The position numbers were made by a program, and so were the translations under genes. Shown here piece after piece: positions 7,027 through 16,294 of a stretch of 33,308 nt of DNA (position 1 is its first letter; every line of letters starts with the position of its first letter). Origin of the DNA: CAYUET01 sp964443875 (GTDB lineage: Bacteria; Auribacterota; JAFGBW01); assembly GCA_964443875.1 (NCBI GenBank), contig CAYUET010000030.1:1-33308 (forward strand). The letters are read 5' to 3'. The notes under the pieces are model-generated. The model was not told the DNA's origin, ran no database searches, and saw nothing but the letters and a program-made list of their open reading frames with translations.

Positions 7027-8952
7027 ATGCTTTTTAAAAGTATTCAATGGATGCCGTCTTTCAATATTTCAACGTGCGAGAAACCTTCCATGATACGTTA
7101 CATCACCGATATTCAACCCGCCCCTGCCCCTTTTGATTTCATAAATCTTACAGCAAAAGATCTCACTGGCAACCTTGTAGCCTGCTACACCCGCGATCTC
7201 TCCCGAATTAAAGAACTTGTTCCGGATTATCTCCAGACCCTGAGCGGCTGCCTTGTTACTCCGGACAGCACCCTGGCCTTTACTCCTCTTAGTGAACATC
7301 TCTGGCACATCACCCTTTCTGAACCCTTTTCCATGGATCTTAAGCCACTTCTGTCAGGCTTTCTCAAATTAATTTCAGAAAAACAGGATCTTCAAAATGA
7401 AGTTTCCCGTTTAAAACAGAATATGGATGTAATCCGGAATGACTTGGGGCATGTCGTTTCTGATTATCAAAAAAAAATTGAAGAAACACATGAACTCAAC
7501 AAGGCCCTTTATGACAATAATGCCCTGTTCCATCTTCATTTTGAATTCGGCAGCATCGGATTTGTCATCATTTCGGGTGATAAAGGAACCATAAAAATCA
7601 ATCCTCACCTCTGCCGCATGCTTGGATACTCCCGGGAGGAACTAATCCATAAAACATGGCAGGAACTTACTTATGCCCCGGACCTCGAGAAGGATCAAAT
7701 TCAGTTTAATCTTCTTATAAATGGAGAGGTTAACACCTATGAACATGAAAAACGGTTCATCCGGAAAGACGGCTCTCTCGTCTTTGCTCACCTTGCTGTT
7801 TCCTGCCTCAGAAACCCCGACAACTCCGTACGTTTCATCATCGCCTCGATTCTGGATATCTCTGATCGGAAAAAATCGGAAGAAGAACTGAAAGAAACCA
7901 ATGCCCGGTTAGAAGCTATTTTATGCGCCCTTCCTGATCTTCTTTTTGAGGTCGATCAGCACGGATGTATCTATAATTTCCGGTGTAGAGATAACCAGAA
8001 TCTTTATGTTCCCCAGGAACGTTTTCTGATGCATACGATGTCTGAAGTTCTTCCTCCTCAGGCCGCACAAATCATCATGGAAGCTCTGGCCCGGGCAGTT
8101 AAAACAGGTTATGACTATGGAAGCTGTTATTTCCTAGTCATGCAAGGCATCAAAAAATGGTTTGAACTGTCAATCTCCTTAAAACAATCCAATGGCTCAA
8201 AAAATCCGCATTTAATCATGCTGGCCCGTGACATCACTGAAAGAAAAGAAAGGGAAGAAGAGCTTGCTCAAAAAAATGAAGAGCTTACGCGTTTCAACTA
8301 TACCATTTCCCATGATTTAAAAAGCCCCCTGCTTACCATGAACGCTTTTATCGGGCATCTTGAAATTAACCTGAGGCAGAATAATAAAGAACAGATACGT
8401 AATTCCCTTAATTTCATCAAAAACGCAGCAAAAAAGATGACAGAGCTTCTTGAAAATCTCCTTAAATTTTCACGACTTGGACACTGTCGAAACTCCTTTG
8501 AAAAAACCACTTTTCAGGCGGTTACCCGCGATGCCCTGGAGCTCACAACCGGGCTTTTTCAATCCAAAATATTCAAGATTAAAAAAACTCACAACGATAT
8601 CACCACTTACGGCAATCAAAGCCAGCTGATCGAACTCTATCAGAATCTGATTGAGAATGCCGTCAAATACATGGGGGATTCTCCATCGCCCCAGATTGAA
8701 ATCGGTTTTGAAAAGCGGTCTGATTCAGTCGAATTTTTTGTAAAAGACAATGGGATCGGCATTGAACCCGAATACCGGGAACTGATCTTCAACATTTTTG
8801 AAAAGCTTGATCCTCAAACCGAAGGAAGCGGAGTTGGGCTTGCCCTTGTCCGAAGAATTGTCGAACTCCATGGAGGCACCATCAGGGTTGAATCTGAAGG
8901 AAAAGGAAAAGGGGCAAATTTTTTATTTACGTTAAAAAACCTGCCCCTTTAA
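7027..8952 (+). CDS. Cytosolic PAS-PAS sensor histidine kinase
   Basis: A 641-aa sensor kinase. Residues 1 to about 115 are an unrecognised N-terminal region, followed by a coiled coil (about 118-165), a PAS domain (about 170-285, ending in a PAC-like ILDISDRKKSEEEL), a second PAS (about 293-405, ending RDITERKEREEEL), a HisKA dimerisation domain with the phospho-acceptor His429 in SHDLKSPLL, and an HATPase domain with N-box Asn544 (NLIENAVKYMG), DNGIGIEPEYRE at about 574 and GSGVGLALV near 597. No transmembrane segment is seen, so it senses an internal signal. No response regulator lies next to it. No clear ribosome-binding site precedes 7027; starts at Met8 (7048) or Met22 (7090) are possible. 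It is divergent from the pseudopilin operon, but control of that operon is speculation. Confidence 0.92.
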   Translation: MLFKSIQWMPSFNISTCEKPSMIRYITDIQPAPAPFDFINLTAKDLTGNLVACYTRDLSRIKELVPDYLQTLSGCLVTPDSTLAFTPLSEHLWHITLSEPFSMDLKPLLSGFLKLISEKQDLQNEVSRLKQNMDVIRNDLGHVVSDYQKKIEETHELNKALYDNNALFHLHFEFGSIGFVIISGDKGTIKINPHLCRMLGYSREELIHKTWQELTYAPDLEKDQIQFNLLINGEVNTYEHEKRFIRKDGSLVFAHLAVSCLRNPDNSVRFIIASILDISDRKKSEEELKETNARLEAILCALPDLLFEVDQHGCIYNFRCRDNQNLYVPQERFLMHTMSEVLPPQAAQIIMEALARAVKTGYDYGSCYFLVMQGIKKWFELSISLKQSNGSKNPHLIMLARDITERKEREEELAQKNEELTRFNYTISHDLKSPLLTMNAFIGHLEINLRQNNKEQIRNSLNFIKNAAKKMTELLENLLKFSRLGHCRNSFEKTTFQAVTRDALELTTGLFQSKIFKIKKTHNDITTYGNQSQLIELYQNLIENAVKYMGDSPSPQIEIGFEKRSDSVEFFVKDNGIGIEPEYRELIFNIFEKLDPQTEGSGVGLALVRRIVELHGGTIRVESEGKGKGANFLFTLKNLPL

Positions 8953-8968
8953 ACAAAGCCGAAAGGCT
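8950..8968 (-). terminator. Weak candidate terminator after TonB receptor
   Basis: On the - strand AGCC-TTTC-GGCT (8957-8968) is followed by TTTGTTT, just after the receptor stop and overlapping the end of the convergent kinase gene. The stem is only 4 bp, so this is tentative. Confidence 0.25.
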
Positions 8969-8972
8969 GAAA

Positions 8973-11252
8973 CTAAAAGGAATAATCCATCTTTATCCCA
9001 TAAACCGTGGGTTCTTCCACCCATACGACGCGTGTGGCATAGGGACCAATGTTGCATGAATCATAGTAATAACGCTTATTGTCATTGGTCGTCCAGAGGT
9101 TCATCACAAAGACGTTTAAAGATAAACTGTCATTAAAATCATATTGAACAGACATATTCAGCCGGAAGTTGGTTTCATAGGCATCCTTGTCTTCAATATC
9201 CTCCCTGGCGGCTGTAGCCAGGGTTTCATAGGTGGTATTTGCTGTTGCAGACTCCACAACATTTAACTGATCCTCTCCGCCTTCATATTTCCAGTAGCAC
9301 TGCATATTGGCATGAAGAGTCAGCTTTCTTTCCAGAAAATAAAAATTTGAGAAAAACTTGGTCGTGTTTTTGGACCAGTTGTTGATATCGTCTCCGGACC
9401 CCAGAAGTAAAATAGTAGACCCCGTGCCATATCTGGAGTTTTTATTCATGTCCGAATAGCTGAATCCTCCGGCTCCAACACCCTCTTCCAGCTCCCAGTC
9501 ATTGAGATTCACATAGGAATGATTAATCCCAAACATAAAACGATCTTTGTTATAGGCCAATTCCAGCTCTGCCCCATAAAGAGAACCTGTCCCCAAAAGT
9601 ACCGTGGTTCTTTGATCTCCATTCCATCCCAAAACTTCAAGTTCATTATAAAAAACAGAAGAGGATACTGAAAAATCCCCTTTAAGGATTGGCTCATAAA
9701 TCAGTTCGACACCGTCAAATTTCTCTGGGTCTGTTTCAACACCCTCCTGATCCTGCTGCCATAACTGTTCAGCATTGTTCATTCTTAACGAACGCTGTAT
9801 GATAAATTTTGTTATTCCTATGTCCGCCCAGTCACTGACTATGGCCAGACGTGGAGAAAATAAAGTATCCGTATAGGTGTTTTTATCCAGACGGGCTGAG
9901 GCAATAACATTAGTATTCATGAAGAGCCGGGTATTAAACTCGCCGAAAACGGACCAGGTATCTGTATTCCAACCATCTCCAGCATAAACCGGGGCTGTGG
10001 TCAAAGCCGGAAGAACATTTGAATCAGGTCCGCTGACGATATCCGCATTATCGCCCATTCTGAAATCCTTTTCACTGTCGCCCCAGCCAGGGCCCCAATG
10101 CCCGTACTCATAAGCGGCTCCAAAAGCAATCTGCGTTGTATCGCTGATGTCCATAAGAAGGGTTGATTTTAAAAGCACCTGGTCCTCACTGAAATTCCAG
10201 CTGTAATTGGTCCCATTGCTCTTATCTGATGAATAGGTTGAAGGATTCTGAAACTCTGAATCGCTCGACATCATGGAAAAGGAAGTCTTGAGAGACAGGG
10301 TATCCGAAAACTGATGATTATTGTCCAGAGACAGAATGCCCTGCCTGTCCTGTCTTGAGCCGGCGTCATAATAATCCCCTGTATTCATGTATCGCCTTTT
10401 GGGTCCGGAGGCGACTGTCGGCGTACCGTTGTTGGTATAGCGCGCCCAGAATTTCCACTCTTCCATAAAATTGACATTGGCATAAAATTTCAGGTGAGGG
10501 ACATCATAGGTATTGTGATAATAATCACTTGTAGGAATGGACGAAGCGCCTGAAGAGGAACCGTAATACCCGTATCTCCCGCTGGAGGCAACCCGGTAGG
10601 CATCCGGATTCTCAATGCCCTCGGCGTAATTGTAACTGGCATAGGTGTAATAGGCCAGATTTTCATTCACATATTTTCCGGCGCTGGCCCGCACGCCATA
10701 AGCGTCATAATCCGAAACATAATAGGCTCCGCCCTTTATTCCGGCTGCAGTCACCGCATCTTTTGTGATAATATTGATAACGCCCATGACCGCTCCGGGG
10801 CCATAGGTGACAGATCCGGGGCCGCGGATGATTTCTATTTTGTAAATATCGCCCAGGTCCCAGTTTTCCGTTTCGGAACTTACCCCGGTATGCCCTTTGA
10901 TATTAACGGCCTTTCCGTTCACCAGACATAAAAATTTATTTTTGCGGTCTGAAGAAATCCCCCGGATAGCAGGCTCCATACCTTCGCTATGAGTCATATA
11001 CAGGGCTCCGGGAACATAAACTTCCATGAGATCAAACAAATTCCGGGCCGGAGTTAAGCGAATATCTTCTTCTGTAATGGTAGTCACGGAAGCAGGAACT
11101 TTCCCTGCATCCATCCTTGTAATGATACTTGGGATTTCTGTGAATAAAAGAGATTCCAGCCCTTCATCCTGAACCGGTACAGAGACTGTCTGCCCTTTCA
11201 CGTAAAAACTAAAAAAGGCATACAGACAGAATATTAAATATTTTTTTTGCAT
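8973..11252 (-). CDS. TonB-dependent outer-membrane receptor
   Basis: A 759-aa receptor with a signal peptide (about 1-20), a plug domain (about 50-165) carrying EIIRGPGSVTYGPGAVMG followed by VINIITKD, and a long beta-barrel ending in the aromatic residue Phe (KMDYSF), as needed for BamA-dependent insertion. Such receptors use TonB/ExbB/ExbD energy to import siderophores, cobalamin, oligosaccharides or metals; none of those partners is in the window and the substrate cannot be read from sequence. Residues 31-40 (GLESLLFTEI) match the same positions of the receptor at 19423 at nine of ten residues. The start has AGGAGG six bases upstream. The gene lies 66 bp downstream of the GT2 gene. Confidence 0.92.
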   Translation of the reverse strand: MQKKYLIFCLYAFFSFYVKGQTVSVPVQDEGLESLLFTEIPSIITRMDAGKVPASVTTITEEDIRLTPARNLFDLMEVYVPGALYMTHSEGMEPAIRGISSDRKNKFLCLVNGKAVNIKGHTGVSSETENWDLGDIYKIEIIRGPGSVTYGPGAVMGVINIITKDAVTAAGIKGGAYYVSDYDAYGVRASAGKYVNENLAYYTYASYNYAEGIENPDAYRVASSGRYGYYGSSSGASSIPTSDYYHNTYDVPHLKFYANVNFMEEWKFWARYTNNGTPTVASGPKRRYMNTGDYYDAGSRQDRQGILSLDNNHQFSDTLSLKTSFSMMSSDSEFQNPSTYSSDKSNGTNYSWNFSEDQVLLKSTLLMDISDTTQIAFGAAYEYGHWGPGWGDSEKDFRMGDNADIVSGPDSNVLPALTTAPVYAGDGWNTDTWSVFGEFNTRLFMNTNVIASARLDKNTYTDTLFSPRLAIVSDWADIGITKFIIQRSLRMNNAEQLWQQDQEGVETDPEKFDGVELIYEPILKGDFSVSSSVFYNELEVLGWNGDQRTTVLLGTGSLYGAELELAYNKDRFMFGINHSYVNLNDWELEEGVGAGGFSYSDMNKNSRYGTGSTILLLGSGDDINNWSKNTTKFFSNFYFLERKLTLHANMQCYWKYEGGEDQLNVVESATANTTYETLATAAREDIEDKDAYETNFRLNMSVQYDFNDSLSLNVFVMNLWTTNDNKRYYYDSCNIGPYATRVVWVEEPTVYGIKMDYSF

Positions 11253-11318
11253 CTTCTCCTCCTAACGACTATTCATGATAGTGAGCATTGTTCTGCCTCA
11301 AAAAAATGAAACAATTGT

Positions 11319-12260
11319 TTATGAGTGCTCCAGAATATTTTTAACCGTATAAATCGGTTTGCTTGTGGACTCATGATAGATCCGGATCTGAATTTCCGCC
11401 ATCAATCCCAGGCAGATGAACTGAAGTCCTGAAAGCAGAAGCAGAATGGATACCGTAAACAAAGGTCTGTTGGCGGAAACGGCCATGAAATATTTTTCAA
11501 AAGCCACCCAGAGGAAAAGAAGAATTCCGAGGAATCCTGAAGAAAGCCCCCATAAACCGAAAATCTGGATGGGCCTTGTGGAAAATGAAAGTAAAAACTT
11601 TACCGTAATAAGGTCCAGAACAACCCGGATGGTTCTCGAAAGTCCGTATTTGGAAACCCCGCGTGTTCGGGCCCTGTGCCCCACCTCAATTTCAGCCAGC
11701 TTTACTCCCATCCAGGAGGCAACCGCAGGGATAAAACGGTGCATTTCCCCATACAGGTTGGTATTTTTAATCACTTCCTTTTTAAAAGCCTTCAGGGAAC
11801 AGCCGTAGTCATGAAGAGACACCCCTGTGGACAGGGATATGATTTTGTTGGCAACCATGGAGGGAATTCTGCGGGTAATGAATCGATCCTGCCTGTTTTT
11901 TCTCCATCCGCTGACAATATCATATCCTTCATGAATTTTTTCTATAAGTCTGGGAATGTCGCGCGGGTCATTCTGCCCGTCTCCGTCCATGGCCACAATA
12001 ATCTCGCCCGCGGCATGGTCAAATCCAGCAACCATGGCACTGGTCTGTCCGAAATTTCTGCGGAAATTAATCACTTTGAGTCTCGGAAATTTTAAAAACA
12101 GAGACTCAAGGCACTCATAGGTTTTATCCCTGCTGCCGTCATTGATGAAAATAATTTCTGATTTAAGCTTCAAAGAGGAAACCGCGTCATCCACTTCCTT
12201 AAGAAGGATTTCCACATTTTCAACTTCATTGTATACAGGAATAACAATTGATAAATCCAC
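11319..12260 (-). CDS. Membrane GT2 glycosyltransferase, ArnC/GtrB/DPM-like
   Basis: A 313-aa inverting GT-A glycosyltransferase that likely moves a sugar from a nucleotide donor to undecaprenyl phosphate on the inner membrane face. Visible are the N-terminal SIVIPVYNEVENVE strand-loop, FINDGS (about 38-43), the metal/donor motif MDGDGQNDP (about 91-99), and the RGVSKYGLSRTIRV acceptor-side segment near 205. Two C-terminal membrane helices (about 222-258 and 268-292) place it in the GtrB/ArnC/DPM1 group. It starts 12 bp after the 90-aa gene, with AAGGA upstream. A small palindrome, AAACAATTGTTT (11309-11320), overlaps its stop and is followed on the - strand by CATTTTTTT, possibly a weak terminator. 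The specific sugar is unknown. Confidence 0.9.
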   Translation of the reverse strand: MDLSIVIPVYNEVENVEILLKEVDDAVSSLKLKSEIIFINDGSRDKTYECLESLFLKFPRLKVINFRRNFGQTSAMVAGFDHAAGEIIVAMDGDGQNDPRDIPRLIEKIHEGYDIVSGWRKNRQDRFITRRIPSMVANKIISLSTGVSLHDYGCSLKAFKKEVIKNTNLYGEMHRFIPAVASWMGVKLAEIEVGHRARTRGVSKYGLSRTIRVVLDLITVKFLLSFSTRPIQIFGLWGLSSGFLGILLFLWVAFEKYFMAVSANRPLFTVSILLLLSGLQFICLGLMAEIQIRIYHESTSKPIYTVKNILEHS

Positions 12261-12272
12261 AGTCTTTTCCTT

Positions 12273-12545
12273 TTAATTATTTTCCGGTGAATAAATCGAA
12301 AGACCCAGATACTGCGCCGTCTCATAAAATTCCTGATCCGTGGCCGTAATGATGGTCTTGCCTCTTTTTTTAAGTTCTTCAGTCAGACGTACGGCATTTT
12401 CCTGCATGGTTTCGTGGGTTTCCCGGGATCCCCCGATAAGGTGAAAATGATCTCCGCGGGTGAATCTGCAGTGTCCGTCACCGGCCTCCCGGGCTATTCC
12501 CAGCAGATGCCGTGGATAATGCTGATAATAAATCCCCATGTTCAT
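12273..12545 (-). CDS. Small His-rich protein of unknown function
   Basis: A 90-aa protein that I do not recognise. The first half is rich in histidine and contains a cysteine (H9, H13, H25, C26, H33, H35, H44, in segments such as GDGHCRFTRGDHFHL), which would suit a metal site. The second half looks like an alpha/beta piece (LTEELKKRGKTIITATDQEF, ETAQYLGL). There is no signal peptide or membrane segment. It lies between glgP (3-bp gap) and the GT2 gene (12-bp gap), so it is certainly part of that transcript. The second ATG (12539, MGIYYQHYP) has better spacing to the GAAAG site and may be the true start. Confidence 0.7.
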   Translation of the reverse strand: MNMGIYYQHYPRHLLGIAREAGDGHCRFTRGDHFHLIGGSRETHETMQENAVRLTEELKKRGKTIITATDQEFYETAQYLGLSIYSPENN

Positions 12546-12548
12546 CTT

Positions 12549-15063
12549 TCAGCTTTCATAGTCGATTTTTATGGGTTTTACTTCCCAGATGTCTTTTGCA
12601 TATTCCATGATCGTGCGGTCTGAGGAAAATTTACCCTGGTGCGCCACGCAGGTAATGCATTTTTTTGTCCAGGCCTCATGATCTTCATAAACCTTTTCCG
12701 CCCTCGAATGTGCATCGAGATACATGGGCATATCGGCCATGATCATGAAAGGATCGTGATGTTTAAGGGTGTCCACGATCGGGTTGAACAGATCTCCCTT
12801 TTCCGGAGAAAAAAAGCCGCATTCTATTAAAAACAGAATTTTCTGAAGGGCGGGAAATTTCTCAATGTACTCCATGGGGTTGTACCCCTTCTTGCGCACA
12901 TCCTCCACTTCATTGGCCCTTAAACCGAAAATGAAAAGATTTTCCTCGCCCGCTTCTTCTGCAATTTCGATATTGGCCCCGTCCATGGTGCCGATAATCA
13001 AAGCGCCGTTCAGGGCAAACTTCATGTTGCCTGTACCTGAAGCCTCTGTTCCGGCCAGAGAAATCTGCTCACTCAAGTCCGAAGCCGGAATAATTTTCTC
13101 CGCAAGAGACACCCGGTAGTTGGGAAGATACACGACTTTTAAATTGTCCCCGATTTCAGGATCATTGTTAACCATGTCGCCGATGGAGGTGATGAGCTTG
13201 ATGATCAGCTTGGCCATGTAATAGCCGGGCGCCGCCTTTCCGCCGAAAATAATGGTGCGGGGCTGCCACTTGCGCTTCGGATTTTCCTTGAGAAGGTTAT
13301 AGCAGTGAATGGCATAAAGGGCCAGCATGAGCTGACGCTTGTATTCGTGAATACGCTTGACCTGGACATCAAAAAGACTGTTCGGATTGACCCTGATCCC
13401 TGTTTCCTTCAGAATAATTTCCGCCAGACGTTTTTTATTTTCCAGCTTTATTTTCTGCCAGTCCCTGATAAAATCCTTATCCTTGGTGAAATGCACCAGT
13501 TTTTTAAGTTCGCTTAAATTCCTGATCCAGTCTGTTCCGATTTTTGAAGAAATCAGATTCGAAAGACTGGGATTGCACTTTTTCAGCCATCTGCGTGGCN
13601 NNNNNNNNNTTGGTCTTGTTGTTGAAACGCTCCGGAAACATCTTGTAAAAATCATTCATCAGGGTGTCTTTTAAAAGCTCGGTATGAAGGGCTGCAACCC
13701 CGTTGATGGAATGGCTCCCGACAATGGAGAGATAGGCCATCCGGATTTTCTGTTCGTGCCCTTCCTCAATAATGGACATATTTTTAAGCTTCTCCACATT
13801 TCCGGGGTAGTGCATGGATACCTGTTTCATGAAATGATGATTGATTTCAAAAATGATCTGCAAGTGACGGGGGAGAAGCTTCTCATAAAGGCTGACCGGC
13901 CATCTTTCCAGAGCCTCGGGCATGAGGGTGTGGTTGGTGTAGGCAAAGGTTTTCACCGTGATGTCCCAGGCCTCATCCCAGGGCAGATGCTCCTCGTCAA
14001 TCAGAAGTCTCATGAATTCCGGAATAGCCACGGCAGGATGCGTATCGTTCAGCTGAATGGCAATCTGTTCGGGAATCTTGCTGAAATCCGTACAGTGCTG
14101 CTTAAAACGCCTTATAATATCCTGCAGGGAGGCGGACACAAAAAAGTACTGCTGTTTAATCCGAAGCTCCTTGCCTGAATAGTTGTTGTCATTGGGGTAG
14201 AGAACTTTTGAAATATTTTCCGAATGCGCCTTGGCCTCAATGGCCTTGACGTAGTCGCCGTGATTGAAATAATCAAAGTCGAATTCATTGGTGGATTTCG
14301 CCGCCCAAAGCCGGAGATTATTGACCGTATTGTTAAGATATCCGGGGACGGGGGTGTCATAGGGCATAGCCAGAACGTCCTGGGTGTCTGTCCAGAGATA
14401 GTGCTGCATGCCGTGCTCGTCTTTGTACTGCTCCACATGACCGTAAAATTTTACGGTAAAGGTGAACTCCGGGCGTCCGATTTCCCAGGGGTTTCCAAGG
14501 CGCAGCCAGTTGTCGGGCTGCTCCACCTGATAGCCGTGGGCAATGCTCTGGTTGAAAATCCCGTATTCATAACGGATTCCGTATCCGTGGCAGGGAATCT
14601 GCAATGTTGCCATGGAATCCAGAAAACATGCGGCAAGACGGCCCAAGCCTCCGTTTCCAAGACCGGCATCCATTTCCGCCTCACGCACGTCTTCAAGATT
14701 GACGCCCAGCTCTGAAAGAGCCTCCTCGACTTCCTTTTCAAGCCCCAGGTTCAGAATGGCATTTCCCATAAGCCGTCCGATCAGAAATTCAAGGGAAAGA
14801 TAATAAACCCGTTTAGCCTGATGGGTATGATAGGTCTGCTGGGTCTTGATCCAGCGGTCCATCAGCCGGTCGCGAATGGTGTAGGCCAGGGCTGTAAATT
14901 TATCATAGGGGGTTGCGGTATACTGGTCTTTGGCCAGCGTATACTGAAGATGGCTGGCAAACCCCCGTTTAAGGGACTTGGCGTCCATGCTGTGTCTGTA
15001 ATTTTCAAGAGAATCCGCTTTGAAAGCCAGAGGATGGGCATCGCCTTTTTCCATCTTTTTCAT
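12549..15063 (-). CDS. glgP: Glycogen/starch phosphorylase (interrupted by N gap)
   Basis: A GT35 alpha-glucan phosphorylase that releases glucose-1-phosphate from glycogen with inorganic phosphate and PLP. The upstream 484 residues run from the start through KRVYYLSLEFLIGR, the DAGLGNGGLGRLAACFLDS block and IQLNDTHPA to FNNKT. After the gap come PRRWL, ISSKIG, VKRIHEYKRQ and the PLP-lysine segment EASGTGNMKFALNG. The two halves are in different frames across the ten N. The family's conserved NGIT would need nine bases there, giving about 837 aa, so the frameshift is an assembly artefact. AAGGAA precedes the ATG; a second Met lies three codons on. It is the first gene of the run leading to the 90-aa protein and GT2. 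Confidence 0.93.
13600..13609. other. Assembly gap (10 N) inside glgP
   Basis: Ten N interrupt the phosphorylase between NKT-AA and G-CCA-CGC (PRRWL). Restoring the conserved Asn-Gly-Ile-Thr needs nine bases, so the gap is one base too long and breaks the reading frame artificially. Confidence 0.9.
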
Positions 15064-15175
15064 ATTCTATTCCTTCTTTGATTAGCGTTTGTAATACCGA
15101 CTTTCCAGAACCGGAGGGAAGTAAAAAACTTAACACATTCATTCTCCAAGGTCAATGTCTATGCGCCATCCAACC

Positions 15176-16165
15176 CTATTTCCCGGACGGGTTTAATTTA
15201 TGAATCACGGCAGGAAGCATTTTTTTCACAAAATCATCGTTATAGGCAAAAAGAATGAATCCGTTCATTCCGGAACTCCGGACAACCTCAATCTGCTGGA
15301 TCAGCTTTGCAGGAGTCATTTTCGGCATGTAGGACCCCAGTCCTGAATAAAAAGGGGTGTTTCCCTTGAGGCCTTTAAGCTGGGAATTCATCCATTTGGA
15401 AAGTTCACGCGGATAGGTCGTGTAGTTCATGGGGACAAGAAAGGTGAATATATTTCTTTTTTCCCAGGTCGGCCAGTCCTGAGCCATTTCCCTCTGCGCC
15501 CGGTTGACATTATAAAAAATGCAGGCCGAATAATCCAGTGAAGGGTCGAGCTGACGAAGCATCTGGGAAACCTCCGACACAAAATTGGTGAGAATCATAC
15601 GCCTGATGCTCATAATGGAATCGGGCACTCCGGTCTCTTCAAAAAAACGCACATAATCCAGCTGGATTCCGTCAATATCAAACTTCTTCACGATTTCCCA
15701 GATCAGGGAAAGCACGAGTTCCCGGTTTTCCGGCAGAGAGGGGTCCAGCCAGGGAGTTTGAGACTGATATGCGATCCGCCCGCGGGTATTCTTCAAAAGT
15801 CTTTTTTCCCTTTTCATTTTATTAATCTGAGCTTCAGGCGCCCAGTGAAGAAAAAAAGCAAGAATTTTCGCGTGAACCCTGATCCCGTTCTTGTGGGCCA
15901 CCCGGATCAGATTCTGAAGGGAATCCTCACAATGCTTGTAGGGCAGATGTTCACCGGAATAAAAAGCGGCACCGGCTGAGGCAAAATTGACAAAGATATT
16001 ATTGATGCGTGCTTTCTTCAGATTTTTAACCACCTTCGACCAGTTGTAATCCGTGGGATCTGAAATCCAGATCCCGCGCATTTCAGTGTCCTGGTAGGCA
16101 AAACCCTGCCCGCAAAAAAGAAATACCAATAAAATGAGTGTCACCCAATTTAAGGAATTTTTCAA
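15176..16165 (-). CDS. Secreted GHL10 (DUF187-type) glycoside hydrolase-like protein
   Basis: A 329-aa exported protein with a signal peptide ending about GFA|YQ (residue 23) and then a TIM-barrel typical of the glycosyl-hydrolase-like 10 family: EMRGIWISDPTDYNW at the barrel start, NNIFVNFASAG, a long loop with NGIRVHAKILAFFLHW, and the signature strand FDIDGIQLDYVRFFEE near residue 165. These are predicted periplasmic or surface glycan hydrolases; the substrate is not established. The start is a TTG (16163-16165) with GGAG seven bases upstream, and no better ATG exists. The phenylalanine before Cys18 argues against a lipobox. It lies 112 bp upstream of glgP and is separated from pgk by a terminator, so it may be transcribed alone or into glgP. 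Confidence 0.82.
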   Translation of the reverse strand: MKNSLNWVTLILLVFLFCGQGFAYQDTEMRGIWISDPTDYNWSKVVKNLKKARINNIFVNFASAGAAFYSGEHLPYKHCEDSLQNLIRVAHKNGIRVHAKILAFFLHWAPEAQINKMKREKRLLKNTRGRIAYQSQTPWLDPSLPENRELVLSLIWEIVKKFDIDGIQLDYVRFFEETGVPDSIMSIRRMILTNFVSEVSQMLRQLDPSLDYSACIFYNVNRAQREMAQDWPTWEKRNIFTFLVPMNYTTYPRELSKWMNSQLKGLKGNTPFYSGLGSYMPKMTPAKLIQQIEVVRSSGMNGFILFAYNDDFVKKMLPAVIHKLNPSGK

Positions 16166-16239
16166 ACAATGCTCCTTTAATCCTGGCCGGAAATAGGGCC
16201 CAAATTAGCAAAAACCAGAACTTTCCGCCCGTTTTATTT

Positions 16240-16271
16240 AAAAAAAAGAACCCCTGATTTATCAGGGGTTC
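16240..16271 (-). terminator. Intrinsic terminator of pgk
   Basis: On the - strand a perfect 10-bp stem (GAACCCCTGA / TCAGGGGTTC, 16248-16271) with the 4-nt loop TAAA is followed by eight T. It sits 23 bp after the pgk stop and before the GHL10 gene. Strong by all criteria. Confidence 0.93.
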
Positions 16272-16294
16272 CCATAATAATGAACTAACGAAAA

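Noticed and set aside
11446..12095. Overlapping + strand frames of 120 and 139 aa
   Set aside because: Antisense to the GT2 gene with intact motifs.
13684..14715. Two + strand frames of about 163 aa opposite glgP
   Set aside because: Antisense to conserved phosphorylase sequence and without family signatures.
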